The notes beneath the pieces are model-generated. The model was not told the origin of the DNA. It saw only the letters and a program-made list of their open reading frames with translations, and did not search any database. This document shows, one piece after another, positions 1 to 5,388 of a stretch of DNA of 5,388 nt. Made by a program: the position numbers and the translations under genes. Each line of letters opens with the position of its first letter. Within the stretch, counting starts at the first letter, position 1. The stretch covers positions 1-5,388 of the forward strand of contig JAIRWW010000265.1 of the NCBI GenBank assembly GCA_031268685.1, in the 5' to 3' direction. The DNA comes from Azoarcus sp. Lineage in GTDB: Bacteria > Pseudomonadota > Gammaproteobacteria > Burkholderiales > Rhodocyclaceae.

Positions 1-330
1 ATTCCGCACAAAATCGCCATGGAACTGCTGCTCGTGGGCGAACCGATCGACGCCCGGCGCGCCTACGAAATCGGCTTGGTGAACAAAGTCGTCCCCGTCG
101 GCCAGCAGCTCGATGCGGCCAGAGAACTCGCCCGCAAAATCGCCGCCAATGCGCCGCGCGTGCTCGCGCTACTGAAAGACTTCGTCGGCCAGGTCATCCC
201 CAAAGGGCCGACCGAAGCCGCCGGCATCGCCCGCGCCCGCATCCTCGACGACATCAACGCATCGGCAGACTTCGCCGAAGGCATCGCGGCATTCCACGAC
301 AAGCGGGCGCCGGTGTTCACGGGGCGCTGA
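1..330 (+). CDS. Enoyl-CoA hydratase/isomerase family protein, C-terminal part (5' end outside window)
   Basis: The frame is open from the first base and ends at TGA 328-330, giving 109 residues. The reading begins IPHKIAMELLLVGEPIDARRA, followed by YEIGLVNKVVP; this is the typical crotonase-family segment in which the helix 'A.ELLL.G..I.A..A...GLVN.VV' follows the active site. The rest (residues about 37-109) is the helical C-terminal trimerisation region. Family members are usually about 260 residues, so roughly the first 150, with the oxyanion-hole and catalytic Glu region, lie off the left edge. The ATG at 19 is an internal Met, not the start, because the family similarity continues upstream of it. 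Crotonase-fold enzymes hydrate or isomerise trans-2-enoyl-CoA in beta-oxidation and related acyl-CoA pathways in the cytoplasm. The exact substrate cannot be told from this part. No obvious plus-strand terminator with a T-tract follows it. Confidence 0.9.
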   Translation: MPHKIAMELLLVGEPIDARRAYEIGLVNKVVPVGQQLDAARELARKIAANAPRVLALLKDFVGQVIPKGPTEAAGIARARILDDINASADFAEGIAAFHDKRAPVFTGR

Positions 331-399
331 AGCGGGGCAGGGGGGCAGGGCATGCCAATGTTTAGCCCCGCCATCTGGAAGGAGGCAAGCGGGGTCGGC

Positions 400-434
400 T
401 TGTTCACAAAAACCGTGAATAGCCCTGTGGATAA
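400..434. promoter_or_regulatory. DnaA-box cluster (one perfect, two degenerate)
   Basis: Positions 426-434 read TGTGGATAA, the exact reverse complement of the strong DnaA box TTATCCACA. Positions 400-408 read TTGTTCACA (7 of 9 to the consensus in the opposite orientation), and 414-422 read CGTGAATAG (6 of 9 in the same orientation as the perfect box). The start-to-start spacings are 14 and 12 bases. The region is locally A+T-richer than the gene before it. DnaA binds such 9-mers at origins, at titration or reactivation sites, and in promoters. No dnaA, dnaN, rpmH or gidA gene is visible, so an origin is not claimed. A single chance match is possible, though a perfect 9-mer is expected well under once in a window this size. 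Confidence 0.4.
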
Positions 435-457
435 ACCCGGCAAGGCCGCGGTGCAGC

Positions 458-494
458 AAAAAAATCACGCCTGCCGAAAAATCGGGCAGGCGTG
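458..494 (-). terminator. Rho-independent terminator for minus-strand transcription
   Basis: A perfect 10-bp stem is formed by CACGCCTGCC (466-475) and GGCAGGCGTG (485-494), with a 9-base loop. On the plus strand seven A's (458-464) precede the stem, so a minus-strand RNA would carry the hairpin followed by A and seven U's, the classic intrinsic terminator. On the plus-strand side the stem is followed by TATGAAAG, with no T-tract, so it should not stop plus-strand transcripts. The nearest minus-strand gene, the alpha/beta hydrolase, ends about 320 bases upstream. Either that mRNA has a long 3' UTR or another minus-strand transcript ends here. Confidence 0.8.
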
Positions 495-518
495 TATGAA
501 AGAATTGTTGCCCCATAT

Positions 519-544
519 GCAAGCATGCTTGCGGCATGCGCAAG
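519..544. repeat. Overlapping palindrome and hairpin
   Basis: Positions 519-532 read GCAAGCATGCTTGC, a perfect 14-bp palindrome. Its right arm also pairs with downstream sequence: CTTGCG (528-533) matches CGCAAG (539-544) across a 5-base loop. The two pairings share bases 528-532 and exclude each other. Being self-complementary, the palindrome could be a dimeric protein operator or part of a folded RNA made from the minus strand just before the terminator at 458-494. No function can be assigned. Confidence 0.45.
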
Positions 545-607
545 GCCGCTCGAAACTTTTCTTTCCTTCCAGATTTTTATCACCATGCCGAATGGGATTG
601 ACATATC

Positions 608-650
608 GACCAGCTTGTGCCGCGCCTTGTTCGCCTGGCGCGGGCCGGTC
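608..650. repeat. Imperfect inverted repeat, possible RNA hairpin
   Basis: The inner stem is CCGCGCC (620-626) with GGCGCGG (637-643) around a 10-base loop. The outer stem is GACCAGC (608-614) with GCCGGTC (644-650), with one A-C mismatch and a 5-base bulge at 615-619. There is no T-tract on either side, so it is not a typical terminator. It lies on the same minus-strand path that ends in the terminator at 458-494 and could be a domain of a structured RNA, or chance pairing in G+C-rich DNA. Confidence 0.3.
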
Positions 651-816
651 AGTGAGACACACCCGCCAGTCGTAGTTTGCTTGCCGTCTTCATGAGTCGC
701 CCCAAAAAGCCAGAAAACTACGTAAAACAAAAGACCGAGAACAGCCCCCGTATAAGACTATGGGTTTCGGTTGGCTTTTTCCCCGCTACGTTCCGAATCC
801 GGTACCAAAGAATGAG

Positions 817-1710
817 TCAGTCATCCGTTTCTTTCTGTTGCCCTGACGCCGTATCAATAGAGGATGGCGGCACGCTTTTTTCTCCATGCAGGCTGTCGGT
901 AAAAAATTTCAAGACTTCTTTTTGGATATCGGGATCATCCAGCGCGGACAAATGTCCGGCATTGGGGATGATGCGGATTTGTTTGGGGTATCCGGCGGCT
1001 TTGAACAGTTTTTGTGAGTGCTGCCAAGGGATTACGCTGTCCCGGTCGCCATGCAGGAAGAAGAGCGGAATGGGGGCAAGTTGCCGGATGAACTGGCTGG
1101 CGCTGTATTGGTCGCTGACGAGGAAGCCCGCGCCGGGAAATTTATCGTTTGCAATGGATTTGTAGGAATAGAAGGTAGCATCCAGCACGATGCCTGCGAT
1201 GCTGTCGCCTGATCCATTGGCAACGGCAGCGACGGCATTATTTCCACCGATGCTCTTGGCGAGAATCAGAGGCTTCTGTGCGCCGGGTTCCGGGCGATTT
1301 TTCAGGTAGGTAATGGCCGCTTGCGTGTCTTCCATCAAGTCTTTGGGCGTGGGATCTTTATCATCTGAAAGACCATATCCACGATAATCAAAAGTGAAAA
1401 CGGCGTAATGTTCCTGAGGCAGCCAGAGAATGCCATGTAGATGGTCTTGCAGTTTTCCGGCGTTTCCATGTACATGGAGAATCACGCCTCTGGTTTCACC
1501 GAGGGCAGGGATAAACCAGCCGTGCAGGCGTGTGCCGTCCGCGCTGGAAAAATAAACGTTTTCATAGGCCAGCCCTGCGCCTGCGGGCGTGGATTCGCTG
1601 GCGCCGCGCGAGGGGTGATAAAACAGTTTGTGGCCCATGGAGCAGGACACGAACAGTATCAGCGCCGTGAACGCCGTGAGCAGTTTCATCAATTGACAAC
1701 AATATTTCAT
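817..1710 (-). CDS. Predicted lipoprotein alpha/beta hydrolase (Bem46/YfhR-like serine hydrolase)
   Basis: The protein has 297 residues. The N-terminus has basic residues (K2, K9), a hydrophobic stretch at 10-21 and FVSC at 20-23, a slightly unusual lipobox with F at -3, so C23 is the likely lipidated residue of an envelope lipoprotein. The fold's landmarks follow in order: KLFYHPSRG (28-36), HGNAG (81-85) as oxyanion strand/loop, DYRGYG (108-113), the nucleophile elbow AKSIGG (151-156) with S153, HGDRDSVIP (220-228) with acid D224, and AGH (251-253) with H253. The elbow has Ala where the usual GxSxG has its first Gly. After about residue 272 there is a polar tail rich in Ser, Lys, Asp and Glu. 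The start at 1710 is preferred: GGAG lies 11 bases upstream, whereas the ATG at 1689 has no Shine-Dalgarno and would give a shorter signal peptide. Substrate unknown; likely an esterase or thioesterase. The gene is poorer in G+C than its neighbours (26 of 60 in 901-960 against 37 of 60 in 3001-3060, hand counts), suggesting acquisition. Confidence 0.85.
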   Translation of the reverse strand: MKYCCQLMKLLTAFTALILFVSCSMGHKLFYHPSRGASESTPAGAGLAYENVYFSSADGTRLHGWFIPALGETRGVILHVHGNAGKLQDHLHGILWLPQEHYAVFTFDYRGYGLSDDKDPTPKDLMEDTQAAITYLKNRPEPGAQKPLILAKSIGGNNAVAAVANGSGDSIAGIVLDATFYSYKSIANDKFPGAGFLVSDQYSASQFIRQLAPIPLFFLHGDRDSVIPWQHSQKLFKAAGYPKQIRIIPNAGHLSALDDPDIQKEVLKFFTDSLHGEKSVPPSSIDTASGQQKETDD

Positions 1711-1890
1711 CTTAAAACTAACTCCGGTTGAAACCCCGCACGCAAGAAGGGCGGGAGCTTACTTCTTTCTTACTTTCTTATTTACTCCGGCAACTGCCCA
1801 ATGCGAATTACATCACAATCACCGAAACAGCACGGCGCCAGCACGAGCCTTGCCAAGTTTGGCATAAAATGCTGACGCTAACGCCGAAAC

Positions 1891-1918
1891 CTGACCGGAT
1901 AAACCACGACTCTACAAT
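1891..1918 (+). promoter_or_regulatory. Possible sigma-70 promoter for the Rhs gene
   Basis: A -10 hexamer TACAAT (1913-1918, 5 of 6 to TATAAT) is preceded by a 16-base spacer and CTGACC (1891-1896, 4 of 6 to TTGACA). Transcription would begin near 1925, leaving a leader of about 27 bases before the ATG at 1952. It lies in the 241-base divergent gap between the hydrolase and Rhs starts. No equally good promoter was found for the hydrolase on the other strand. The call rests on motif matching only. Confidence 0.35.
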
Positions 1919-1942
1919 CCAAACACATATGGACAAAAGGAT

Positions 1943-1947
1943 AAGGA
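1943..1947 (+). promoter_or_regulatory. Shine-Dalgarno of the Rhs gene
   Basis: AAGGA lies 4 bases before ATG 1952, and a second AAAAGGA (1935-1941) lies 10 bases before it. Going upstream in the same frame there is no ATG, GTG or TTG before the stop TGA at 1892-1894. The start at 1952 is therefore the only one available, and the short N-terminus of the protein is real rather than a mis-called start. Confidence 0.75.
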
Positions 1948-1951
1948 CGAA

Positions 1952-4900
1952 ATGAGCGGCAAACCTGCGGCGAGGATGGGCGACGGCGTAGCCAATGGCA
2001 TCATCGTGCAAGGCTCGGCCACAGTGCTGATCGGCAGCGCGGGAGGCGTGGCCTGCTCGGTGTGCCCTGGCGGCATGGCGGTGGGTTCCCCCGTCAATCC
2101 GGCGCTGGGCGCAAAAGTCCTGTCCGGCGAGGTCGACTTTGCCCTACCGTCGGCCATGCTGCCGCTGGCTTGGCAGCGCACCTACAGCAGCTACGTAAAC
2201 GCCGAACATGGCGGCGTCTGCGGCGTGCTGGGCTACGGCTGGTATCTGCCTTCCGAATATAGGCTTGTGCTGGAAGCTGGACGCACGCTGCTCTTCGATG
2301 CACAAGGACGCACCATCACCTTTGACGAAACCCTGTCGCCGGGCGGCATGCTGCACAGCCGCAGCGAAGGCATCTGGCTGTTGCGCGGCGGTACCGTTCC
2401 GGAGACGCCGAAGGCAGCAACAGAAGGTGACGCCCAAACACAGGGCAACACAACGGCGCCAACTCCGTCGCCAGCCCCCTGGGTCGCCGATTCCGCTTGG
2501 CAACACGTTCCGCGTCCGTGGGCCGTGGAACCCGAATGCATCATTGCCGCCAGCGCCGACAAAACCCTGCTGTGGCGCTTCTCCCGTATGTCTGGCGACC
2601 CCGCCGGTCCTTGGTATCTGGCCGAGCGGCGCGAGCGTCTCGGCGGCCGGCAACTGTACACCTACGCCTACCCGAAGCCCGAACACAGCAAAGATGGCGG
2701 CAAAGTTCCCGCACTGCTCACAGAGATCGGAGACGGCGCGGGCCGCCGCTACCGCCTGCACTACCTGCAACTGTACCCAGCCAGGGAAGGCGGCCTGCCC
2801 GGCTATAAAGATCAGGCGGGCTGGCAGGCCGACAACGGCTGGCGTCTCGCACAAGTCAACCTCATCGAAGGCGTGCGCGAGACAGACCCCGATCCGCTGG
2901 TGTGGACGGAACGCCATGAGGACGAACAGCGCGCAACCGCCCACCCGGGCCTCGACAGCCGCGGCGCCCTTCTCGTGCGCTACGACTACAGCGCGGAAGG
3001 CGACCTCATCAGGGTGACAGACCGCTATGGCGAGGCCGTGCGCGCCTTCGCCTACAAAAACCACCTCATGATCGCCCACCGCTATCGTGGCGGCCCGCTG
3101 CACCGCTACATCTATGAAGCCTTCGAGCCGGGCGCAAAAGTCATCGAACAGCACAACGAAGAAGGGCTGAGCTACACCTTCGCCTACCGTGAAGAGCCGC
3201 GCGCGGACGACACAGCCCCCGCGCGCAGCGCAACCCTCGTCACAGACAGCCTCGGTCGCCGGGACGCCTACCACTTCACGGGCCAAAAGGGCCTCAAGCG
3301 CCTGATCCGCCACGAACGGCCCGACGGCAGCGCCATCGAGCGGCGCTACAACCCGTCCGGCCAACTGACCGGCATCACCGACCCCTTGGGCCGACAAAGC
3401 GTCCTGTGGCGCGATGGCGACGGACGGCTCACCAGCGCGCAAGACCCGGCGGGCCACCGCGAAGAGATGACCTACGACAAAGCGGGCCAGCTCATCGCGC
3501 AAACGGACGCTTGCGGCCGCCCCATCCGCTACCAGTACGACGCCTGGGGCCGGCTCACCCGCATAACCCACCCCGATGGCCGCCACGAAACCTACACCTA
3601 CCCCAAACCCGAAGAAGCCCCCCGCACAGCAAACCTGCCCGTGCGCATCCAAGACGCGCAGGGTGGCCTCAAACACCTACAGTGGCGCGAGACGGGCCAG
3701 CTTGCCGCCTACACCGACTGCTCCGGCAAGACCACCAGCTACCGGCACGACCACTGGGGCAGAACCCTCTCCGTCACCGACGCCCTGGGCCGGAGCGTCC
3801 ATTACGAGCGTGACGCGCGGGGCAATCTCGCCGCCGTGCGTTTGCCCAATGATGCCGCCATTCTCTACAATCACGACGCACACGGGCGCCTCACCGAAAT
3901 CGTCTCCCCAGAAGCGCACCGCCAGCGCTTTGCCTATGATCTCCATAACCGGATCATCCAGAGCCAAGACCCTGCGGGTTATAACCGCCGCTACGAATAC
4001 GACGCGGCGGGCCGCCTGGCCCTGCTGCAAAATGAGAACGATGCCTGCACCCTCTTCGAATACGACGAAATGGATCGCCTCGTGAAAGAAACCGGCTTCG
4101 ATGGCCGCACCCAGAGCTACCAATACGATGCTGCCGGACAACTCATCGCGCGCAGTGAAGACAGCCTCGAAGGCCGTCCCACGACCCGCTACGACTACGA
4201 CCAATCCGGCAATCTGATCGCTCGCCACCTCCCGGCCACGGACAAAGCGGGCCTCATCACCGAGCGCTACCGTTGGGAAAAGGACGGCCAGCTCAATGGC
4301 GCAGACGCCTTCGGCAGCCGGATCGACTGCCAGTACGACCCCATGGGGCGGCTGGCCGCCGAGACCCAACGCCAGCAGCATACCGACGGCAGCCAATGGC
4401 AATGGCGCCACCAGCACGACTACACCCCGCTAGGCGTGCGCGCCAGCAGCGCCTACGGCGAGCTTCCCCCGATCCAGTGGCTCACCTATGGCGCGGGTCA
4501 CCTGCACGGCATCAAGCTGCCCGAACTCGAACTCGACTTCGAGCGCGACGACCTGTACCGGGAAATCTCGCGCATCGTGCGCAGCCCCGCGCAAGCGCTG
4601 CCGCTGTTCGTGCGCGACAGTGACTACGATGCCCTGGGCCTGTCCGAGCAAAGACTGGACGTTGGCGGCGCGGTTGTGGAGAGCAAACGCTACCGGCGCG
4701 ATGCCCTGAGCCGGCTCACCGGCATTGAACTCGACGGCCATCCCGGAAAAAGCCTGCGCTACGCCTACGACCTCAACAGCCGCCTCATCGGCAGCCAACA
4801 CGGCGCGGAACAATTCCACTACGCGCTCGACCCGGCGGGCAACCGCATCGACCCGAACCCGAAGAGCCGGGAAGCAGTGGAAGAAAATTGGCGCGAAACC

Positions 4901-5388
4901 GTGCGCCGCAAGCTGCACGACCCCGATTTCAACGTTCTGGCCTACACGCGGGAAGATGCCATTCGGGCCTCCAGCATGTGGTTCGACAATCGCATCGACG
5001 ATCTCGAAGGCGTCAGGAACCGCTACGACGGAGCGGGCAACCTCAAAGAGCGCATTTACCCGGACGGCGCCAGACTCAGCCTGTACTACGACGGCGCGCA
5101 TCGCCTGATCTACCTCGTGCGCGACAACCCGGACGGCAGCCAGCAACAAGCGCTGTACGCCTACGATGGACTATCGAGAAGGATCTACAAAGAAGTGCTC
5201 ACAACGGGCGAGCAGACCTCAAACATCACGCGCTACGGTTGGGACGGCGACCGGCTGGTGCATGAAGCGACGGAGACCATGCGCACGACCGTTATCTACG
5301 AGCCGGGCAGTTTCGTGCCGGTGGCGCGGATCGAACAGGAAGTCGCGCCGGAGCCGGAAGACGAGGACGACCGGCAAACCCTGGCAGT
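1952..5388 (+). CDS. Rhs/YD-repeat polymorphic toxin with shortened PAAR-like N-terminus (3' end outside window)
   Basis: The frame is open for 1145 codons to the right edge. Residues 4-28 (KPAARMGD, then IIVQGSATVLIG) match one half of a PAAR domain, the spike tip that loads effectors onto VgrG of type VI secretion. They are followed by GGVACSVCPGG (31-41) and a DUF6531-like segment at about 45-125 (GSPVNPALGAKVL, LPLAWQRTYSS, GYGWYLP). A Pro/Thr/Gln-rich linker (149-176) precedes the Rhs body. From about residue 343 there are roughly 25 YD-type repeats (YDxxGRL), which in characterised Rhs proteins build a beta-cocoon enclosing the toxin. WFDNRI...RYDGAGNLKER (1010-1034) and YEPGSFVPVARIEQE (1116-1130) mark the approach to the Rhs core. 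The conserved core, its cleavage motif and the variable toxin are beyond the window. No signal peptide or membrane segment is seen. A shortened PAAR, absent T6SS genes in view and no His before residue 86 leave the export route open. Known Rhs proteins act in contact-dependent killing. Confidence 0.93.
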   Translation, partial: MSGKPAARMGDGVANGIIVQGSATVLIGSAGGVACSVCPGGMAVGSPVNPALGAKVLSGEVDFALPSAMLPLAWQRTYSSYVNAEHGGVCGVLGYGWYLPSEYRLVLEAGRTLLFDAQGRTITFDETLSPGGMLHSRSEGIWLLRGGTVPETPKAATEGDAQTQGNTTAPTPSPAPWVADSAWQHVPRPWAVEPECIIAASADKTLLWRFSRMSGDPAGPWYLAERRERLGGRQLYTYAYPKPEHSKDGGKVPALLTEIGDGAGRRYRLHYLQLYPAREGGLPGYKDQAGWQADNGWRLAQVNLIEGVRETDPDPLVWTERHEDEQRATAHPGLDSRGALLVRYDYSAEGDLIRVTDRYGEAVRAFAYKNHLMIAHRYRGGPLHRYIYEAFEPGAKVIEQHNEEGLSYTFAYREEPRADDTAPARSATLVTDSLGRRDAYHFTGQKGLKRLIRHERPDGSAIERRYNPSGQLTGITDPLGRQSVLWRDGDGRLTSAQDPAGHREEMTYDKAGQLIAQTDACGRPIRYQYDAWGRLTRITHPDGRHETYTYPKPEEAPRTANLPVRIQDAQGGLKHLQWRETGQLAAYTDCSGKTTSYRHDHWGRTLSVTDALGRSVHYERDARGNLAAVRLPNDAAILYNHDAHGRLTEIVSPEAHRQRFAYDLHNRIIQSQDPAGYNRRYEYDAAGRLALLQNENDACTLFEYDEMDRLVKETGFDGRTQSYQYDAAGQLIARSEDSLEGRPTTRYDYDQSGNLIARHLPATDKAGLITERYRWEKDGQLNGADAFGSRIDCQYDPMGRLAAETQRQQHTDGSQWQWRHQHDYTPLGVRASSAYGELPPIQWLTYGAGHLHGIKLPELELDFERDDLYREISRIVRSPAQALPLFVRDSDYDALGLSEQRLDVGGAVVESKRYRRDALSRLTGIELDGHPGKSLRYAYDLNSRLIGSQHGAEQFHYALDPAGNRIDPNPKSREAVEENWRETVRRKLHDPDFNVLAYTREDAIRASSMWFDNRIDDLEGVRNRYDGAGNLKERIYPDGARLSLYYDGAHRLIYLVRDNPDGSQQQALYAYDGLSRRIYKEVLTTGEQTSNITRYGWDGDRLVHEATETMRTTVIYEPGSFVPVARIEQEVAPEPEDEDDRQTLA
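2978..5257 (+). repeat. YD-repeat array within the Rhs gene
   Basis: Protein residues about 343-1102 contain about 25 degenerate copies of a unit of roughly 20 residues with the core YDxxGRLxxxTxxxG. Clear copies begin at residues 465 (RYNPSGQLTGITDPLG), 507 (TYDKAGQLIAQTDACG), 528 (QYDAWGRLTRITHPDG), 682 (EYDAAGRLALL), 724 (QYDAAGQLIARSED), 796 (MGR unit) and 1024 (RYDGAGNLKERIYPDG). Copies after about residue 810 are more diverged. The repeats are recognisable in protein but not as near-identical DNA, so recent tandem amplification is unlikely. In solved Rhs/TcC structures such strands spiral into a hollow shell. Confidence 0.85.

Larger units (their letters stand above)
331..816. other. 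Intergenic region without a convincing gene; minus-strand transcript suspected
   Basis: This 486-base stretch separates the hydratase stop from the hydrolase stop, so the two genes converge. It contains a G-rich run just after the hydratase stop (334-349), DnaA-box-like sites (400-434), a minus-facing terminator (458-494), a 14-bp palindrome (519-532) and a larger imperfect hairpin (608-650). Short open frames exist on both strands but none has a good Shine-Dalgarno or a recognisable family. The best is a minus-strand frame covering about 571-664. There, 25 of 31 consecutive codons counted by hand end in G or C, as real genes of this genome do, but the frame then runs straight through the terminator hairpin. 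It could be a decayed gene, a small protein with a different end, or part of an RNA. I recognise no tRNA, tmRNA, 6S or SRP RNA here. Confidence 0.5.

Noticed and set aside
19..330. ATG 19 as the start of a separate 103-residue protein
   Set aside because: The crotonase-family similarity continues in frame upstream of this Met to the window edge, so it is internal to a longer gene.
334..349. G-rich run after the hydratase stop as a G-quadruplex
   Set aside because: Only three separate G-runs are close together; a fourth (391-394) would need a loop of about 40 bases.
366..394. Hairpin CCCCGC / GCGGGG as the hydratase terminator
   Set aside because: The stem is only 6 bp with a 17-base loop, and no T-tract follows.
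790..806. tRNA 3'-end look-alike (GTTCCGAATCC followed by GGTACCA)
   Set aside because: The T-loop has an extra base, and no matching acceptor, D or anticodon stems can be formed from the upstream 70 bases.
677..1165. A 162-codon plus-strand frame
   Set aside because: It mostly overlaps the hydrolase gene in antisense, where the other strand has clear catalytic motifs; the product has no recognisable features.
1728..1955. A 75-codon plus-strand frame ending in TGA that overlaps the Rhs ATG (ATGA), including the mini-frame MDKRIRTK from 1929
   Set aside because: There is no Shine-Dalgarno before either start and the product is not protein-like. The predicted Rhs promoter lies inside it. The ATGA overlap looks like coincidence.
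2144..3676. A 510-codon open frame on the minus strand
   Set aside because: It lies wholly opposite the Rhs frame, which has unmistakable YD repeats. Long antisense frames are common in G+C-rich genes with strong codon bias, and its product (Val/Ala/Gly-rich) resembles no family. The minus-strand frames at 3677-4417 and 4430-5149 were rejected for the same reason.

Overview
The window comes from a G+C-rich Gram-negative bacterium, most likely a betaproteobacterium. This is inferred from the style of the enoyl-CoA hydratase C-terminus, a lipoprotein-type alpha/beta hydrolase and a large Rhs protein; nothing in the window fixes the genus. It holds three protein genes, and the first and last are cut by the window edges.

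Layout. Positions 1-330 are the 3' end of a plus-strand enoyl-CoA hydratase/isomerase gene. Positions 331-816 carry no convincing gene. They do hold a perfect DnaA-box 9-mer with two weaker neighbours, a strong Rho-independent terminator facing the minus strand, several inverted repeats, and a short minus-strand frame with codon-like G+C bias. Positions 817-1710 (minus strand) encode a predicted lipoprotein serine hydrolase of the alpha/beta-hydrolase fold. Its gene is visibly poorer in G+C than its flanks. Positions 1711-1951 are a divergent intergenic region with a plausible promoter and a good Shine-Dalgarno for the next gene. From 1952 to the right edge runs one uninterrupted plus-strand frame of 1145 codons. 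It is an Rhs/YD-repeat polymorphic toxin with a shortened PAAR-like N-terminus, a DUF6531-like segment, a Pro/Thr-rich linker and about 25 YD-type repeats.

The genes do not look like one pathway. The hydratase is housekeeping (fatty-acid or related acyl-CoA catabolism), the hydrolase is a stand-alone envelope enzyme of unknown substrate, and the Rhs gene is accessory DNA for competition between bacteria. The Rhs core cleavage motif, the C-terminal toxin and any immunity gene lie beyond position 5388, so the toxic activity cannot be named. The observations most worth following are the half-size PAAR region that lacks histidines, the unexplained minus-strand transcript implied by the terminator near 460-494, and the DnaA-box cluster just after the hydratase gene.
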